From: Haematobia irritans
Lineage: Eukaryota; Arthropoda; Insecta; Diptera; Muscidae
NCBI RefSeq assembly: GCF_050003625.1
Contig: NC_134397.1
Location: 148,985,526 to 149,049,525 of the forward strand
Direction: 5' to 3'
Length of the DNA stretch: 64,000 nucleotides
Shown: positions 12,915-25,330 of the stretch, piece after piece
Numbering within the stretch: the first letter of the stretch is position 1
Layout: the number at the start of each line of letters is the position of its first letter
Made by a program: the position numbers and the translations under genes
Notes under the pieces: generated by a model
Told to the model about the DNA's origin: nothing
What the model saw: only the letters and a program-made list of their open reading frames with translations
Database searches by the model: none

Positions 12915-15900
12915 GGAGATATGGGCAAAAGAAGTTTTTCATATAAAAATTTCAATTTTTTTAGGTTTTGGGTGAATTTTTCAATTTTTTGCGGGTGGTC
13001 ACGAATTAAAGTCCTTTTCGCTCTAGGACGCATATTTAAGGAGATATGGGCAAAAGAAGTTTTTCATATAAAATTTTCAATTTTTTTAGGTTTTGGGTGG
13101 AATTTTCAATTTTTTGGGGGTGGTCACGAATTAAAGTCCTTTTCGCTCTAGGACGCATATTTAAGGAGATATGGGCAAAAGAAGTTTTTCATATAAAAAT
13201 TTCAATTTTTTTACGTTTTTGGTGGATTTTTCAATTTTTTGGGGGTGGTCACGAATTAAAGTCCTTTTCGCTCTAGGACGCATATTTAAGGAGATATGGG
13301 CAAAAGAAGTTTTTCATATAAAAATTTCAATTTTTTTAGGTTTTGGGTGGATTTTTCAATTTTTTGGGGGTGGTCACGAATTAAAGTCCTTTTCGCTCTA
13401 GGACGCTTAGCTTAGGAGATATGGGCAAAAGAAGTTTTTCGTATAAAAATTTCAATTTTTTTAGGTTTTGGGTGGATTTTTCAATTTTTTGGGGGTGGTC
13501 ACGAATTAAAGTCCTTTTCGCTCTAGGACGCATATTTAAGGAGATATGGGCAAAAGAAGTTTTTCATATAAAAATTTCAATTTTTTTAGGTTTTGTGTGA
13601 ATTTTTCAATTTTTTGGGGGTGGTCACGAATTAAAGTCCTTTTCGCTCTAGGACGCATATTTAAGGAGATATGGGAAAAAGAAGTTTTTCATACAAAAAT
13701 TTCAATTTTTTTAGGTTTTGGGTGGATTTTTCAATTTTTTGGGGTGGTCACGAATTAAAGTCCTTTTCGCTCTAGGACGCATATTTAAGGAGATATCACG
13801 AATTAAAGTCCTTTTCGCTCTAGGACGCATATTTAAGGAGATATGGGCAAAAGAAGTTTTTCATATAAAAATTTCAATTTTTTTAGGTTTTGGGTGGATT
13901 TTTCAATTTTTTGGGGTGGTCACGAATTAAAGTCCTTTTCGGTCTAGGGCGCATATTTAAGGAGATATGGGCAAAAGAAGTTTTTCATATAAAAATTTAA
14001 TTTTTTTAGGTTTTGGGTGAATTTTTCAATTTTTTGGGGGTGGTCACGAATTAAAGCCCTTTTCGCTCAAGGACGCTTAGTTTAGGAGATATGGGCAAAA
14101 GAAGTTTTTCATATAAAAATTTCAATATTTTATGTTTTGGGTTGATTTTTCAATTTTTTTGGGGTGGTCACGAATTAAAGTCCTTTTCGCTCTAGGACGC
14201 ATATTTAAGGAGATATGGGCAAAAGAAGTTTTTCATATAAAAATTTCAATTTTTTTAGGTTTTGGGTGGATTTTTCAATTTTTTGGGGGTGGTCACGAAT
14301 TAAAGTCCTTTTCGCTCTAGGACGCATATTTAAGGAGATATGGGCAAAATAAGTTTTTCATATAAAAATCGCAATTTTTTTAAGTTTTGGGTGAATTTTT
14401 CAATTTTTTGGGTGTGGTCACGAATTAAAGTCCTTTTCGCTCTAGGACGCATATTTAAGGAGATATGGGCAAAATAAGTTTTTCATATAAAAATTTCAAT
14501 TTTTTTAAGTTTTGGGTGAATTTTTCAATTTTTTGGGGGTGGTCACGAATTAAAGTCCTTTTCGCTCTAGGACGCTTAGTTTAGGAGATATGGGCAAAAG
14601 AAGTTTTTCATATAAAAATTTCAATTTTTTTAGGTTTTGGGTGAATTTTTCAATTTTTTGGGGGTGGTCACAAATTAAAGTCCTTTTCGCTCTAGGACGC
14701 ATATTTAAGGAGATATGGGCAAAAGAAGTTGTTCATATAAAAATTTCAATTTTTTTAGGTTTTGGGTGAATTTTTCAATTTTTTGGGGGTGGTCACGAAT
14801 TAAAGTCCTTTTCGCTCTAGGACGCATATTTAAGGAGATATGGGCAAAAGAAGTTTTTCATATAAAAATTTCAATTTTTTTAGGTTTTGGGTGGATTTTT
14901 CAATTTTTCGGGGGTGGTAACGAATTAAAGTCCTTTTCGCTCTAGGACGCATATTTAAGGAGATATGGGCAAAAGAAGTTTTTCATATAAAAATTTCAAT
15001 TTTTTTAGGTTTTGGGTGGATTTTTAAATTTTTTGGGGGTGGTCACGAATTAAAGTCCTTTTCGCTCTAGGACGCATATTTAAGGAGATATGGGCAAAAG
15101 AAGTTTTTCATATAAAAATTTCAATTTTTTTAGGTTTTGGGTGGATTTTTCAATTTTTCGGGGGTGGTAACGAATTAAAGTCCTTTTCGCTCTAGGACGC
15201 ATATTTAAGGAGATATGGGCAAAAGAAGTTTGTCATATAAAAATTTCAATTTTTTTAGGTTTTGGGTGGATTTTTAAATTTTTTGGGGGTGGTCACGAAT
15301 TAAAGTCCTTTTCGCTCTAGGACGCATATTTAAGGAGATATGGGCAAAAGAAGTTTTTCATATAAAAATTTCAATTTTTTTAGGTTTTGGGTGGATTTTT
15401 CAATTTTTTGGGGGTGGTCACGAATTAAAGTCCTTTTCGCTCTAGGACGCATATTTAAGGAGATATACAAATTTCAATTTTTTTAGGTTTTGGGTGGATT
15501 TTTCAATTTTTTGAGGTGGTCACGAATTAAAGTCCTTTTCGCTCTAGGACGCATATTTAAGGAGATATGGGCAAAAGAAGTTTTTCATATAAAAATTTCA
15601 ATTTTTTTAGGTTTTGGGTGGATTTTTCAATTTTTTGGGGGTGGTCACGAATTAAAGTCCTTTTCGCTCTAGGACGCATATTTAAGGAGATATGGGCAAA
15701 ATAAGTTTTTCATATAAAAATTTCAATTTTTTTAAGTTTTGGGTGAATTTTTCAATTTTTTGGGGGTGGTCACGAATTAAAGTCCTTTTCGCTCTAGGAC
15801 GCTTAGTTTAGGAGATATGGGCAAAAGAAGTTTTTCATATAAAAATTTCATTTTTTTAGGTTTTGGGTGAATTTTCCAATTTTTTGGGGGTGGTCACGAA

Positions 15901-18900
15901 TTAAAGTCCTTTTCGCTCTAGGACGCATATTTAAGGAGATATCACGAATTAAAGTCCTTTTCGCTCTAGGACGCATATTTAAGGAGATATGGGCAAAAGA
16001 AGTTTTTCATATAAAAATTTCAATTTTTTTAGGTTTTGGGTGGATTTTTCAATTTTTTGGGGTGGTCACGAATTAAAGTCCTTTTCGGTCTAGGACGCAT
16101 ATTTAAGGAGATATGGGCAAAAGAAGTTTTTCATATAAAAATTTCAATTTTTTTAGGTTTTGGGTGAATTTTTCAATTTTTTGGGGGTGGTCACGAACTA
16201 AAGTCCTTTTCGCTCTAGGACGCTTAGTTTAGGAGATATGGGCAAAAGAAGTTTTTCATATAAAAATTTCAATTTTTTTAGGTTTTGGGTGAATTTTTCA
16301 ATTTTTTGGGGGTGGTCACAAATTAAAGTCCTTTTCGCTGTAGGACGCATATTTAAGGAGATATGGGCAAAAGAAGTTTTTCATATAAAAATTTCAATTT
16401 TTTTAGGTTTTGGGTGAATTTTTCAATTTTTTGGGGGTGGTCACGAATTAAAGTCCTTTTCGCTCTAGGACGCGTATTTAAGGAGATATGGGCAAAAGAA
16501 GTTTTTCATATAAAAATTTCAATTTTTTTAGGTTTTGGGTGAATTTTTCAATTTTTTGGGGGTGGTCACGAATTAAAGTCCTTTTCGCTCTAGGACGCAT
16601 ATTTAAGGAGATATGGGCAAAAGAAGTTTTTCATATAAAATTTTCAATTTTTTTAGGTTTTGGGTGGATTTTTCAATTTTTTGGGGGTGGTCACGAATTA
16701 AAGTCCTTTTCGCTCTAGGACGCATATTTAAGGAGATATGGGCAAAAGAAGTTTTTCATATAAAAATTTCAATTTTTTTACGTTTTTGGTGGATTTTTCA
16801 ATTTTTTGGGGGTGGTCACGAATTAAAGTCCTTTTCGCTCTAGGACGCATATTTAAGGAGATATGGGCAAAAGAAGTTTTTCATATAAAAATTTCAATTT
16901 TTTTAGGTTTTGGGTGGATTTTTCAATTTTTTGGGTGTGGTCACGAATTAAAGTCCTTTTCGCTCTAGGACGCTTAGCTTAGGAGATATGGGCAAAAGAA
17001 GTTTTTCGTATAAAAATTTCAATTTTTTTAGGTTTTGGGTGGATTTTTCAATTTTTTGGGGGTGGTCACGAATTAAAGTCCTTTTCGCTCTAGGACGCAT
17101 ATTTAAGGAGATATGGGCAAAAGAAGTTTTTCATATAAAAATTTCAATTTTTTTAGGTTTTGTGTGAATTTTTCAATTTTTTGGGGGTGGTCACGAATTA
17201 AAGTCCTTTTCGCTCTAGGACGCATATTTAAGGAGATATGGGAAAAATAAGTTTTTCATACAAAAATTTCAATTTTTTTAGGTTTTGGGTGGATTTTTCA
17301 ATTTTTTGGGGTGGTCACGAATTAAAGTCCTTTTCGCTCTAGGACGCATATTTAAGGAGATATCACGAATTAAAGTCCTTGTCGCTCTAGGACGCATATT
17401 TAAGGAGATATGGGCAAAAGAAGTTTTTCATATAAAAATTTCAATTTTTTTAGGTTTTGGGTGGATTTTTCAATTTTTTGGGGTGGTCACGAATTAAAGT
17501 CCTTTTCGGTCTAGGGCTCATATTTAAGGAGATATGGACAAAAGAAGTTTTTCATATAAAAATTTAATTTTTTTAGGTTTTGGGTGAATTTTTCAATTTT
17601 TTGGGGGTGGTCACGAATTAAAGCCCTTTTCGCTCAAGGACGCTTAGTTTAGGAGATATGGGCAAAAGAAGTTTTTCATATAAAAATTTCAATATTTTAT
17701 GTTTTGGGTTGATTTTTCAATTTTTTTGGGGTGGTCACGAATTAAAGTCCTTTTCGCTCTAGGACGCATATTTAAGGAGATATGGGCAAAAGAAGTTTTT
17801 CATATAAAAATTTCAATTTTTTTAGGTTTTGGGTGGATTTTTCAATTTTTTGGGGGTGGTCACGAATTAAAGTCCTTTTCGCTCTAGGACGCATATTTAA
17901 GGAGATATGGGCAAAATAAGTTTTTCATATAAAAATTTCAATTTTTTTAAGTTTTGGGTGAATTTTTCAATTTTTTGGGTGTGGTCACGAATTAAAGTCC
18001 TTTTCGCTCTAGGACGCATATTTAAGGAGATATGGGCAAAATAAGTTTTTCATATAAAAATTTCAATTTTTTTAAGTTTTGGGTGAATTTTTCAATTTTT
18101 TGGGGGTGGTCACGAATTAAAGTCCTTTTCGCTCTAGGACGCTTAGTTTAGGAGATATGGGCAAAAGAAGTTTTTCATATAAAAATTTCAATTTTTTTAG
18201 GTTTTGGGTGAATTTTTCAATTTTTTGGGGGTGGTCACAAATTAAAGTCCTTTTCGCTCTAGGACGCATATTTAAGGAGATATGGGCAAAAGAAGTTGTT
18301 CATATAAAAATTTCAATTTTTTTAGGTTTTGGGTGAATTTTTCAATTTTTTGGGGGTGGTCACGAATTAAAGTCCTTTTCGCTCTAGGACGCATATTTAA
18401 GGAGATATGGGCAAAAGAAGTTTTTCATATAAAAATTTCAATTTTTTTAGGTTTTGGGTGGATTTTTCAATTTTTCGGGGGTGGTAACGAATTAAAGTCC
18501 TTTTCGCTCTAGGACGCATATTTAAGGAGATATGGGCAAAAGAAGTTTTTCATATAAAAATTTCAATTTTTTTAGGTTTTGGGTGGATTTTTCAATTTTT
18601 TGGGGGTGGTCACGAATTAAAGTCCTTTTCTCTCTAGGACGCATATTTAAGGAGATATACAAATTTCAATTTTTTTAGGTTTTGGGTGGATTTTTCAATT
18701 TTTTGAGGTGGTCACGAATTAAAGTCCTTTTCGCTCTAGGACGCATATTTAAGGAGATATGGGCAAAAGAAGTTTTTCGTATAAAAATTTCAATTTTTTT
18801 AGGTTTTGGGTGGATTTTTCAATTTTTTGGGGGTGGTCACGAATTAAAGTCCTTTTCGCTCTAGGACGCATATTTAAGGAGATATGGGCAAAATAAGTTT

Positions 18901-21900
18901 TTCATATAAAAATTTCAATTTTTTTAAGTTTTGGGTGAATTTTTAAATTTTTTGGGGGTGGTCACGAATTAAAGTCCTTTTCGCTCTAGGACGCATATTT
19001 AAGGAGATATGGGCAAAAGAAGTTTTTCATATAAAAATTTAAATTTTTTTAGGTTTTGGGTGGATTTTTCAATTTTTCGGGGGTGGTAACGAATTAAAGT
19101 CCTTTTCGCTCTAGGACGCATATTTAAGGAGATATGGGCAAAAGAAGTTTTTCATATAAAAATTTCAATTTTTTTAGGTTTTGGGTGAATTTTTCAATTT
19201 TTTGGGGGTGGTCACGAATTAAAGTCCTTTTCGCTCTAGGACGCATATTTAAGGAGATATGGGCAAAAGAAGTTTTTCATATAAAATTTTCAATTTTTTT
19301 AGGTTTTGGGTGGAATTTTCAATTTTTTGGGGGTGGTCACGAATTAAAGTCCTTTTCGCTCTAGGACGCATATTTAAGGAGATATGGGCAAAAGAAGTTT
19401 TTCATATAAAAATTTCAATTTTTTTACGTTTTTGGTGGATTTTTCAATTTTTTGGGGGTGGTCACGAATTAAAGTCCTTTTCGCTCTAGGACGCATATTT
19501 AAGGAGATATGGGCAAAAGAAGTTTTTCATATAAAAATTTCAATTTTTTTAGGTTTTGGGTGGATTTTTCAATTTTTTGGGGGTGGTCACGAATTAAAGT
19601 CCTTTTCGCTCTAGGACGCTTAGCTTAGGAGATATGGGCAAAAGAAGTTTTTCGTATAAAAATTTCAATTTTTTTAGGTTTTGGGTGGATTTTTCAATTT
19701 TTTGGGGGTGGTCACGAATTAAAGTCCTTTTCGCTCTAGGACGCATATTTAAGGAGATATGGGCAAAAGAAGTTTTTCATATAAAAATTTCAATTTTTTT
19801 AGGTTTTGTGTGAATTTTTCAATTTTTTGGGGGTGGTCACGAATTAAAGTCCTTTTCGCTCTAGGACGCATATTTAAGGAGATATGGGAAAAAGAAGTTT
19901 TTCATACAAAAATTTCAATTTTTTTAGGTTTTGGGTGGATTTTTCAATTTTTTGGGGTGGTCACGAATTAAAGTCCTTTTCGCTCTAGGACGCATATTTA
20001 AGGAGATATCACGAATTAAAGTCCTTTTCGCTCTAGGACGCATATTTAAGGAGATATGGGCAAAAGAAGTTTTTCATATAAAAATTTCAATTTTTTTAGG
20101 TTTTGGGTGGATTTTTCAATTTTTTGGGGTGGTCACGAATTAAAGTCCTTTTCGGTCTAGGGCGCATATTTAAGGAGATATGGGCAAAAGAAGTTTTTCA
20201 TATAAAAATTTAATTTTTTTAGGTTTTGGGTGAATTTTTCAATTTTTTGGGGGTGGTCACGAATTAAAGCCCTTTTCGCTCAAGGACGCTTAGTTTAGGA
20301 GATATGGGCAAAAGAAGTTTTTCATATAAAAATTTCAATATTTTATGTTTTGGGTTGATTTTTCAATTTTTTTGGGGTGGTCACGAATTAAAGTCCTTTT
20401 CGCTCTAGGACGCATATTTAAGGAGATATGGGCAAAAGAAGTTTTTCATATAAAAATTTCAATTTTTTTAGGTTTTGGGTGGATTTTTCAATTTTTTGGG
20501 GGTGGTCACGAATTAAAGTCCTTTTCGCTCTAGGACGCATATTTAAGGAGATATGGGCAAAATAAGTTTTTCATATAAAAATCGCAATTTTTTTAAGTTT
20601 TGGGTGAATTTTTCAATTTTTTGGGTGTGGTCACGAATTAAAGTCCTTTTCGCTCTAGGACGCATATTTAAGGAGATATGGGCAAAATAAGTTTTTCATA
20701 TAAAAATTTCAATTTTTTTAAGTTTTGGGTGAATTTTTCAATTTTTTGGGGGTGGTCACGAATTAAAGTCCTTTTCGCTCTAGGACGCTTAGTTTAGGAG
20801 ATATGGGCAAAAGAAGTTTTTCATATAAAAATTTCAATTTTTTTAGGTTTTGGGTGAATTTTTCAATTTTTTGGGGGTGGTCACAAATTAAAGTCCTTTT
20901 CGCTCTAGGACGCATATTTAAGGAGATATGGGCAAAAGAAGTTGTTCATATAAAAATTTCAATTTTTTTAGGTTTTGGGTGAATTTTTCAATTTTTTGGG
21001 GGTGGTCACGAATTAAAGTCCTTTTCGCTCTAGGACGCATATTTAAGGAGATATGGGCAAAAGAAGTTTTTCATATAAAAATTTCAATTTTTTTAGGTTT
21101 TGGGTGGATTTTTCAATTTTTCGGGGGTGGTAACGAATTAAAGTCCTTTTCGCTCTAGGACGCATATTTAAGGAGATATGGGCAAAAGAAGTTTTTCATA
21201 TAAAAATTTCAATTTTTTTAGGTTTTGGGTGGATTTTTAAATTTTTTGGGGGTGGTCACGAATTAAAGTCCTTTTCGCTCTAGGACGCATATTTAAGGAG
21301 ATATGGGCAAAAGAAGTTTTTCATATAAAAATTTCAATTTTTTTAGGTTTTGGGTGGATTTTTCAATTTTTCGGGGGTGGTAACGAATTAAAGTCCTTTT
21401 CGCTCTAGGACGCATATTTAAGGAGATATGGGCAAAAGAAGTTTGTCATATAAAAATTTCAATTTTTTTAGGTTTTGGGTGGATTTTTAAATTTTTTGGG
21501 GGTGGTCACGAATTAAAGTCCTTTTCGCTCTAGGACGCATATTTAAGGAGATATGGGCAAAAGAAGTTTTTCATATAAAAATTTCAATTTTTTTAGGTTT
21601 TGGGTGGATTTTTCAATTTTTTGGGGGTGGTCACGAATTAAAGTCCTTTTCGCTCTAGGACGCATATTTAAGGAGATATACAAATTTCAATTTTTTTAGG
21701 TTTTGGGTGGATTTTTCAATTTTTTGAGGTGGTCACGAATTAAAGTCCTTTTCGCTCTAGGACGCATATTTAAGGAGATATGGGCAAAAGAAGTTTTTCA
21801 TATAAAAATTTCAATTTTTTTAGGTTTTGGGTGGATTTTTCAATTTTTTGGGGGTGGTCACGAATTAAAGTCCTTTTCGCTCTAGGACGCATATTTAAGG

Positions 21901-24900
21901 AGATATGGGCAAAATAAGTTTTTCATATAAAAATTTCAATTTTTTTAAGTTTTGGGTGAATTTTTCAATTTTTTGGGGGTGGTCACGAATTAAAGTCCTT
22001 TTCGCTCTAGGACGCTTAGTTTAGGAGATATGGGCAAAAGAAGTTTTTCATATAAAAATTTCATTTTTTTAGGTTTTGGGTGAATTTTCCAATTTTTTGG
22101 GGGTGGTCACGAATTAAAGTCCTTTTCGCTCTAGGACGCATATTTAAGGAGATATCACGAATTAAAGTCCTTTTCGCTCTAGGACGCATATTTAAGGAGA
22201 TATGGGCAAAAGAAGTTTTTCATATAAAAATTTCAATTTTTTTAGGTTTTGGGTGGATTTTTCAATTTTTTGGGGTGGTCACGAATTAAAGTCCTTTTCG
22301 GTCTAGGACGCATATTTAAGGAGATATGGGCAAAAGAAGTTTTTCATATAAAAATTTCAATTTTTTTAGGTTTTGGGTGAATTTTTCAATTTTTTGGGGG
22401 TGGTCACGAACTAAAGTCCTTTTCGCTCTAGGACGCTTAGTTTAGGAGATATGGGCAAAAGAAGTTTTTCATATAAAAATTTCAATTTTTTTAGGTTTTG
22501 GGTGAATTTTTCAATTTTTTGGGGGTGGTCACAAATTAAAGTCCTTTTCGCTGTAGGACGCATATTTAAGGAGATATGGGCAAAAGAAGTTTTTCATATA
22601 AAAATTTCAATTTTTTTAGGTTTTGGGTGAATTTTTCAATTTTTTGGGGGTGGTCACGAATTAAAGTCCTTTTCGCTCTAGGACGCGTATTTAAGGAGAT
22701 ATGGGCAAAAGAAGTTTTTCATATAAAAATTTCAATTTTTTTAGGTTTTGGGTGAATTTTTCAATTTTTTGGGGGTGGTCACGAATTAAAGTCCTTTTCG
22801 CTCTAGGACGCATATTTAAGGAGATATGGGCAAAAGAAGTTTTTCATATAAAATTTTCAATTTTTTTAGGTTTTGGGTGGATTTTTCAATTTTTTGGGGG
22901 TGGTCACGAATTAAAGTCCTTTTCGCTCTAGGACGCATATTTAAGGAGATATGGGCAAAAGAAGTTTTTCATATAAAAATTTCAATTTTTTTACGTTTTT
23001 GGTGGATTTTTCAATTTTTTGGGGGTGGTCACGAATTAAAGTCCTTTTCGCTCTAGGACGCATATTTAAGGAGATATGGGCAAAAGAAGTTTTTCATATA
23101 AAAATTTCAATTTTTTTAGGTTTTGGGTGGATTTTTCAATTTTTTGGGTGTGGTCACGAATTAAAGTCCTTTTCGCTCTAGGACGCTTAGCTTAGGAGAT
23201 ATGGGCAAAAGAAGTTTTTCGTATAAAAATTTCAATTTTTTTAGGTTTTGGGTGGATTTTTCAATTTTTTGGGGGTGGTCACGAATTAAAGTCCTTTTCG
23301 CTCTAGGACGCATATTTAAGGAGATATGGGCAAAAGAAGTTTTTCATATAAAAATTTCAATTTTTTTAGGTTTTGTGTGAATTTTTCAATTTTTTGGGGG
23401 TGGTCACGAATTAAAGTCCTTTTCGCTCTAGGACGCATATTTAAGGAGATATGGGAAAAATAAGTTTTTCATACAAAAATTTCAATTTTTTTAGGTTTTG
23501 GGTGGATTTTTCAATTTTTTGGGGTGGTCACGAATTAAAGTCCTTTTCGCTCTAGGACGCATATTTAAGGAGATATCACGAATTAAAGTCCTTGTCGCTC
23601 TAGGACGCATATTTAAGGAGATATGGGCAAAAGAAGTTTTTCATATAAAAATTTCAATTTTTTTAGGTTTTGGGTGGATTTTTCAATTTTTTGGGGTGGT
23701 CACGAATTAAAGTCCTTTTCGGTCTAGGGCTCATATTTAAGGAGATATGGACAAAAGAAGTTTTTCATATAAAAATTTAATTTTTTTAGGTTTTGGGTGA
23801 ATTTTTCAATTTTTTGGGGGTGGTCACGAATTAAAGCCCTTTTCGCTCAAGGACGCTTAGTTTAGGAGATATGGGCAAAAGAAGTTTTTCATATAAAAAT
23901 TTCAATATTTTATGTTTTGGGTTGATTTTTCAATTTTTTTGGGGTGGTCACGAATTAAAGTCCTTTTCGCTCTAGGACGCATATTTAAGGAGATATGGGC
24001 AAAAGAAGTTTTTCATATAAAAATTTCAATTTTTTTAGGTTTTGGGTGGATTTTTCAATTTTTTGGGGGTGGTCACGAATTAAAGTCCTTTTCGCTCTAG
24101 GACGCATATTTAAGGAGATATGGGCAAAATAAGTTTTTCATATAAAAATTTCAATTTTTTTAAGTTTTGGGTGAATTTTTCAATTTTTTGGGTGTGGTCA
24201 CGAATTAAAGTCCTTTTCGCTCTAGGACGCATATTTAAGGAGATATGGGCAAAATAAGTTTTTCATATAAAAATTTCAATTTTTTTAAGTTTTGGGTGAA
24301 TTTTTCAATTTTTTGGGGGTGGTCACGAATTAAAGTCCTTTTCGCTCTAGGACGCTTAGTTTAGGAGATATGGGCAAAAGAAGTTTTTCATATAAAAATT
24401 TCAATTTTTTTAGGTTTTGGGTGAATTTTTCAATTTTTTGGGGGTGGTCACAAATTAAAGTCCTTTTCGCTCTAGGACGCATATTTAAGGAGATATGGGC
24501 AAAAGAAGTTGTTCATATAAAAATTTCAATTTTTTTAGGTTTTGGGTGAATTTTTCAATTTTTTGGGGGTGGTCACGAATTAAAGTCCTTTTCGCTCTAG
24601 GACGCATATTTAAGGAGATATGGGCAAAAGAAGTTTTTCATATAAAAATTTCAATTTTTTTAGGTTTTGGGTGGATTTTTCAATTTTTCGGGGGTGGTAA
24701 CGAATTAAAGTCCTTTTCGCTCTAGGACGCATATTTAAGGAGATATGGGCAAAAGAAGTTTTTCATATAAAAATTTCAATTTTTTTAGGTTTTGGGTGGA
24801 TTTTTCAATTTTTTGGGGGTGGTCACGAATTAAAGTCCTTTTCTCTCTAGGACGCATATTTAAGGAGATATACAAATTTCAATTTTTTTAGGTTTTGGGT

Positions 24901-25330
24901 GGATTTTTCAATTTTTTGAGGTGGTCACGAATTAAAGTCCTTTTCGCTCTAGGACGCATATTTAAGGAGATATGGGCAAAAGAAGTTTTTCGTATAAAAA
25001 TTTCAATTTTTTTAGGTTTTGGGTGGATTTTTCAATTTTTTGGGGGTGGTCACGAATTAAAGTCCTTTTCGCTCTAGGACGCATATTTAAGGAGATATGG
25101 GCAAAATAAGTTTTTCATATAAAAATTTCAATTTTTTTAAGTTTTGGGTGAATTTTTAAATTTTTTGGGGGTGGTCACGAATTAAAGTCCTTTTCGCTCT
25201 AGGACGCATATTTAAGGAGATATGGGCAAAAGAAGTTTTTCATATAAAAATTTAAATTTTTTTAGGTTTTGGGTGGATTTTTCAATTTTTCGGGGGTGGT
25301 AACGAATTAAAGTCCTTTTCGCTCTAGGAC
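12905..25330 (+). repeat. Tandem 6213-bp higher-order repeat (3567 + 2646)
   Basis: About 12905-19117 is followed directly by a near-identical copy at about 19118-25330. Thirteen or more marker positions share the 6213-bp offset, including 12921/19134, 13171/19384, 13546/19759, 14132/20345, 14715/20928, 15490/21703, 16488/22701, 17699/23912 and 18682/24895. Inside one unit the markers at 14132 and 17699 are 3567 apart and those at 17699 and 20345 are 2646 apart, so the unit is itself two related sub-blocks of unequal length. Private variants are shared at the 6213 offset (for example TCTCTCTAGG near 18630 and 24843). One single-base difference between copies is visible at about 12992 (GCGGGTGG versus GGGGGTGG). 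Confidence 0.85.

Noticed and set aside
13020..13045. CENP-B-box-like TTCGCTCTAGGACGC in each monomer
   Set aside because: It matches the TTCG and central A of the known box but fails three of the four final CGGG positions (ACGC instead), so only about six of nine essential bases agree. Worth recalling only if a centromere assay points here.
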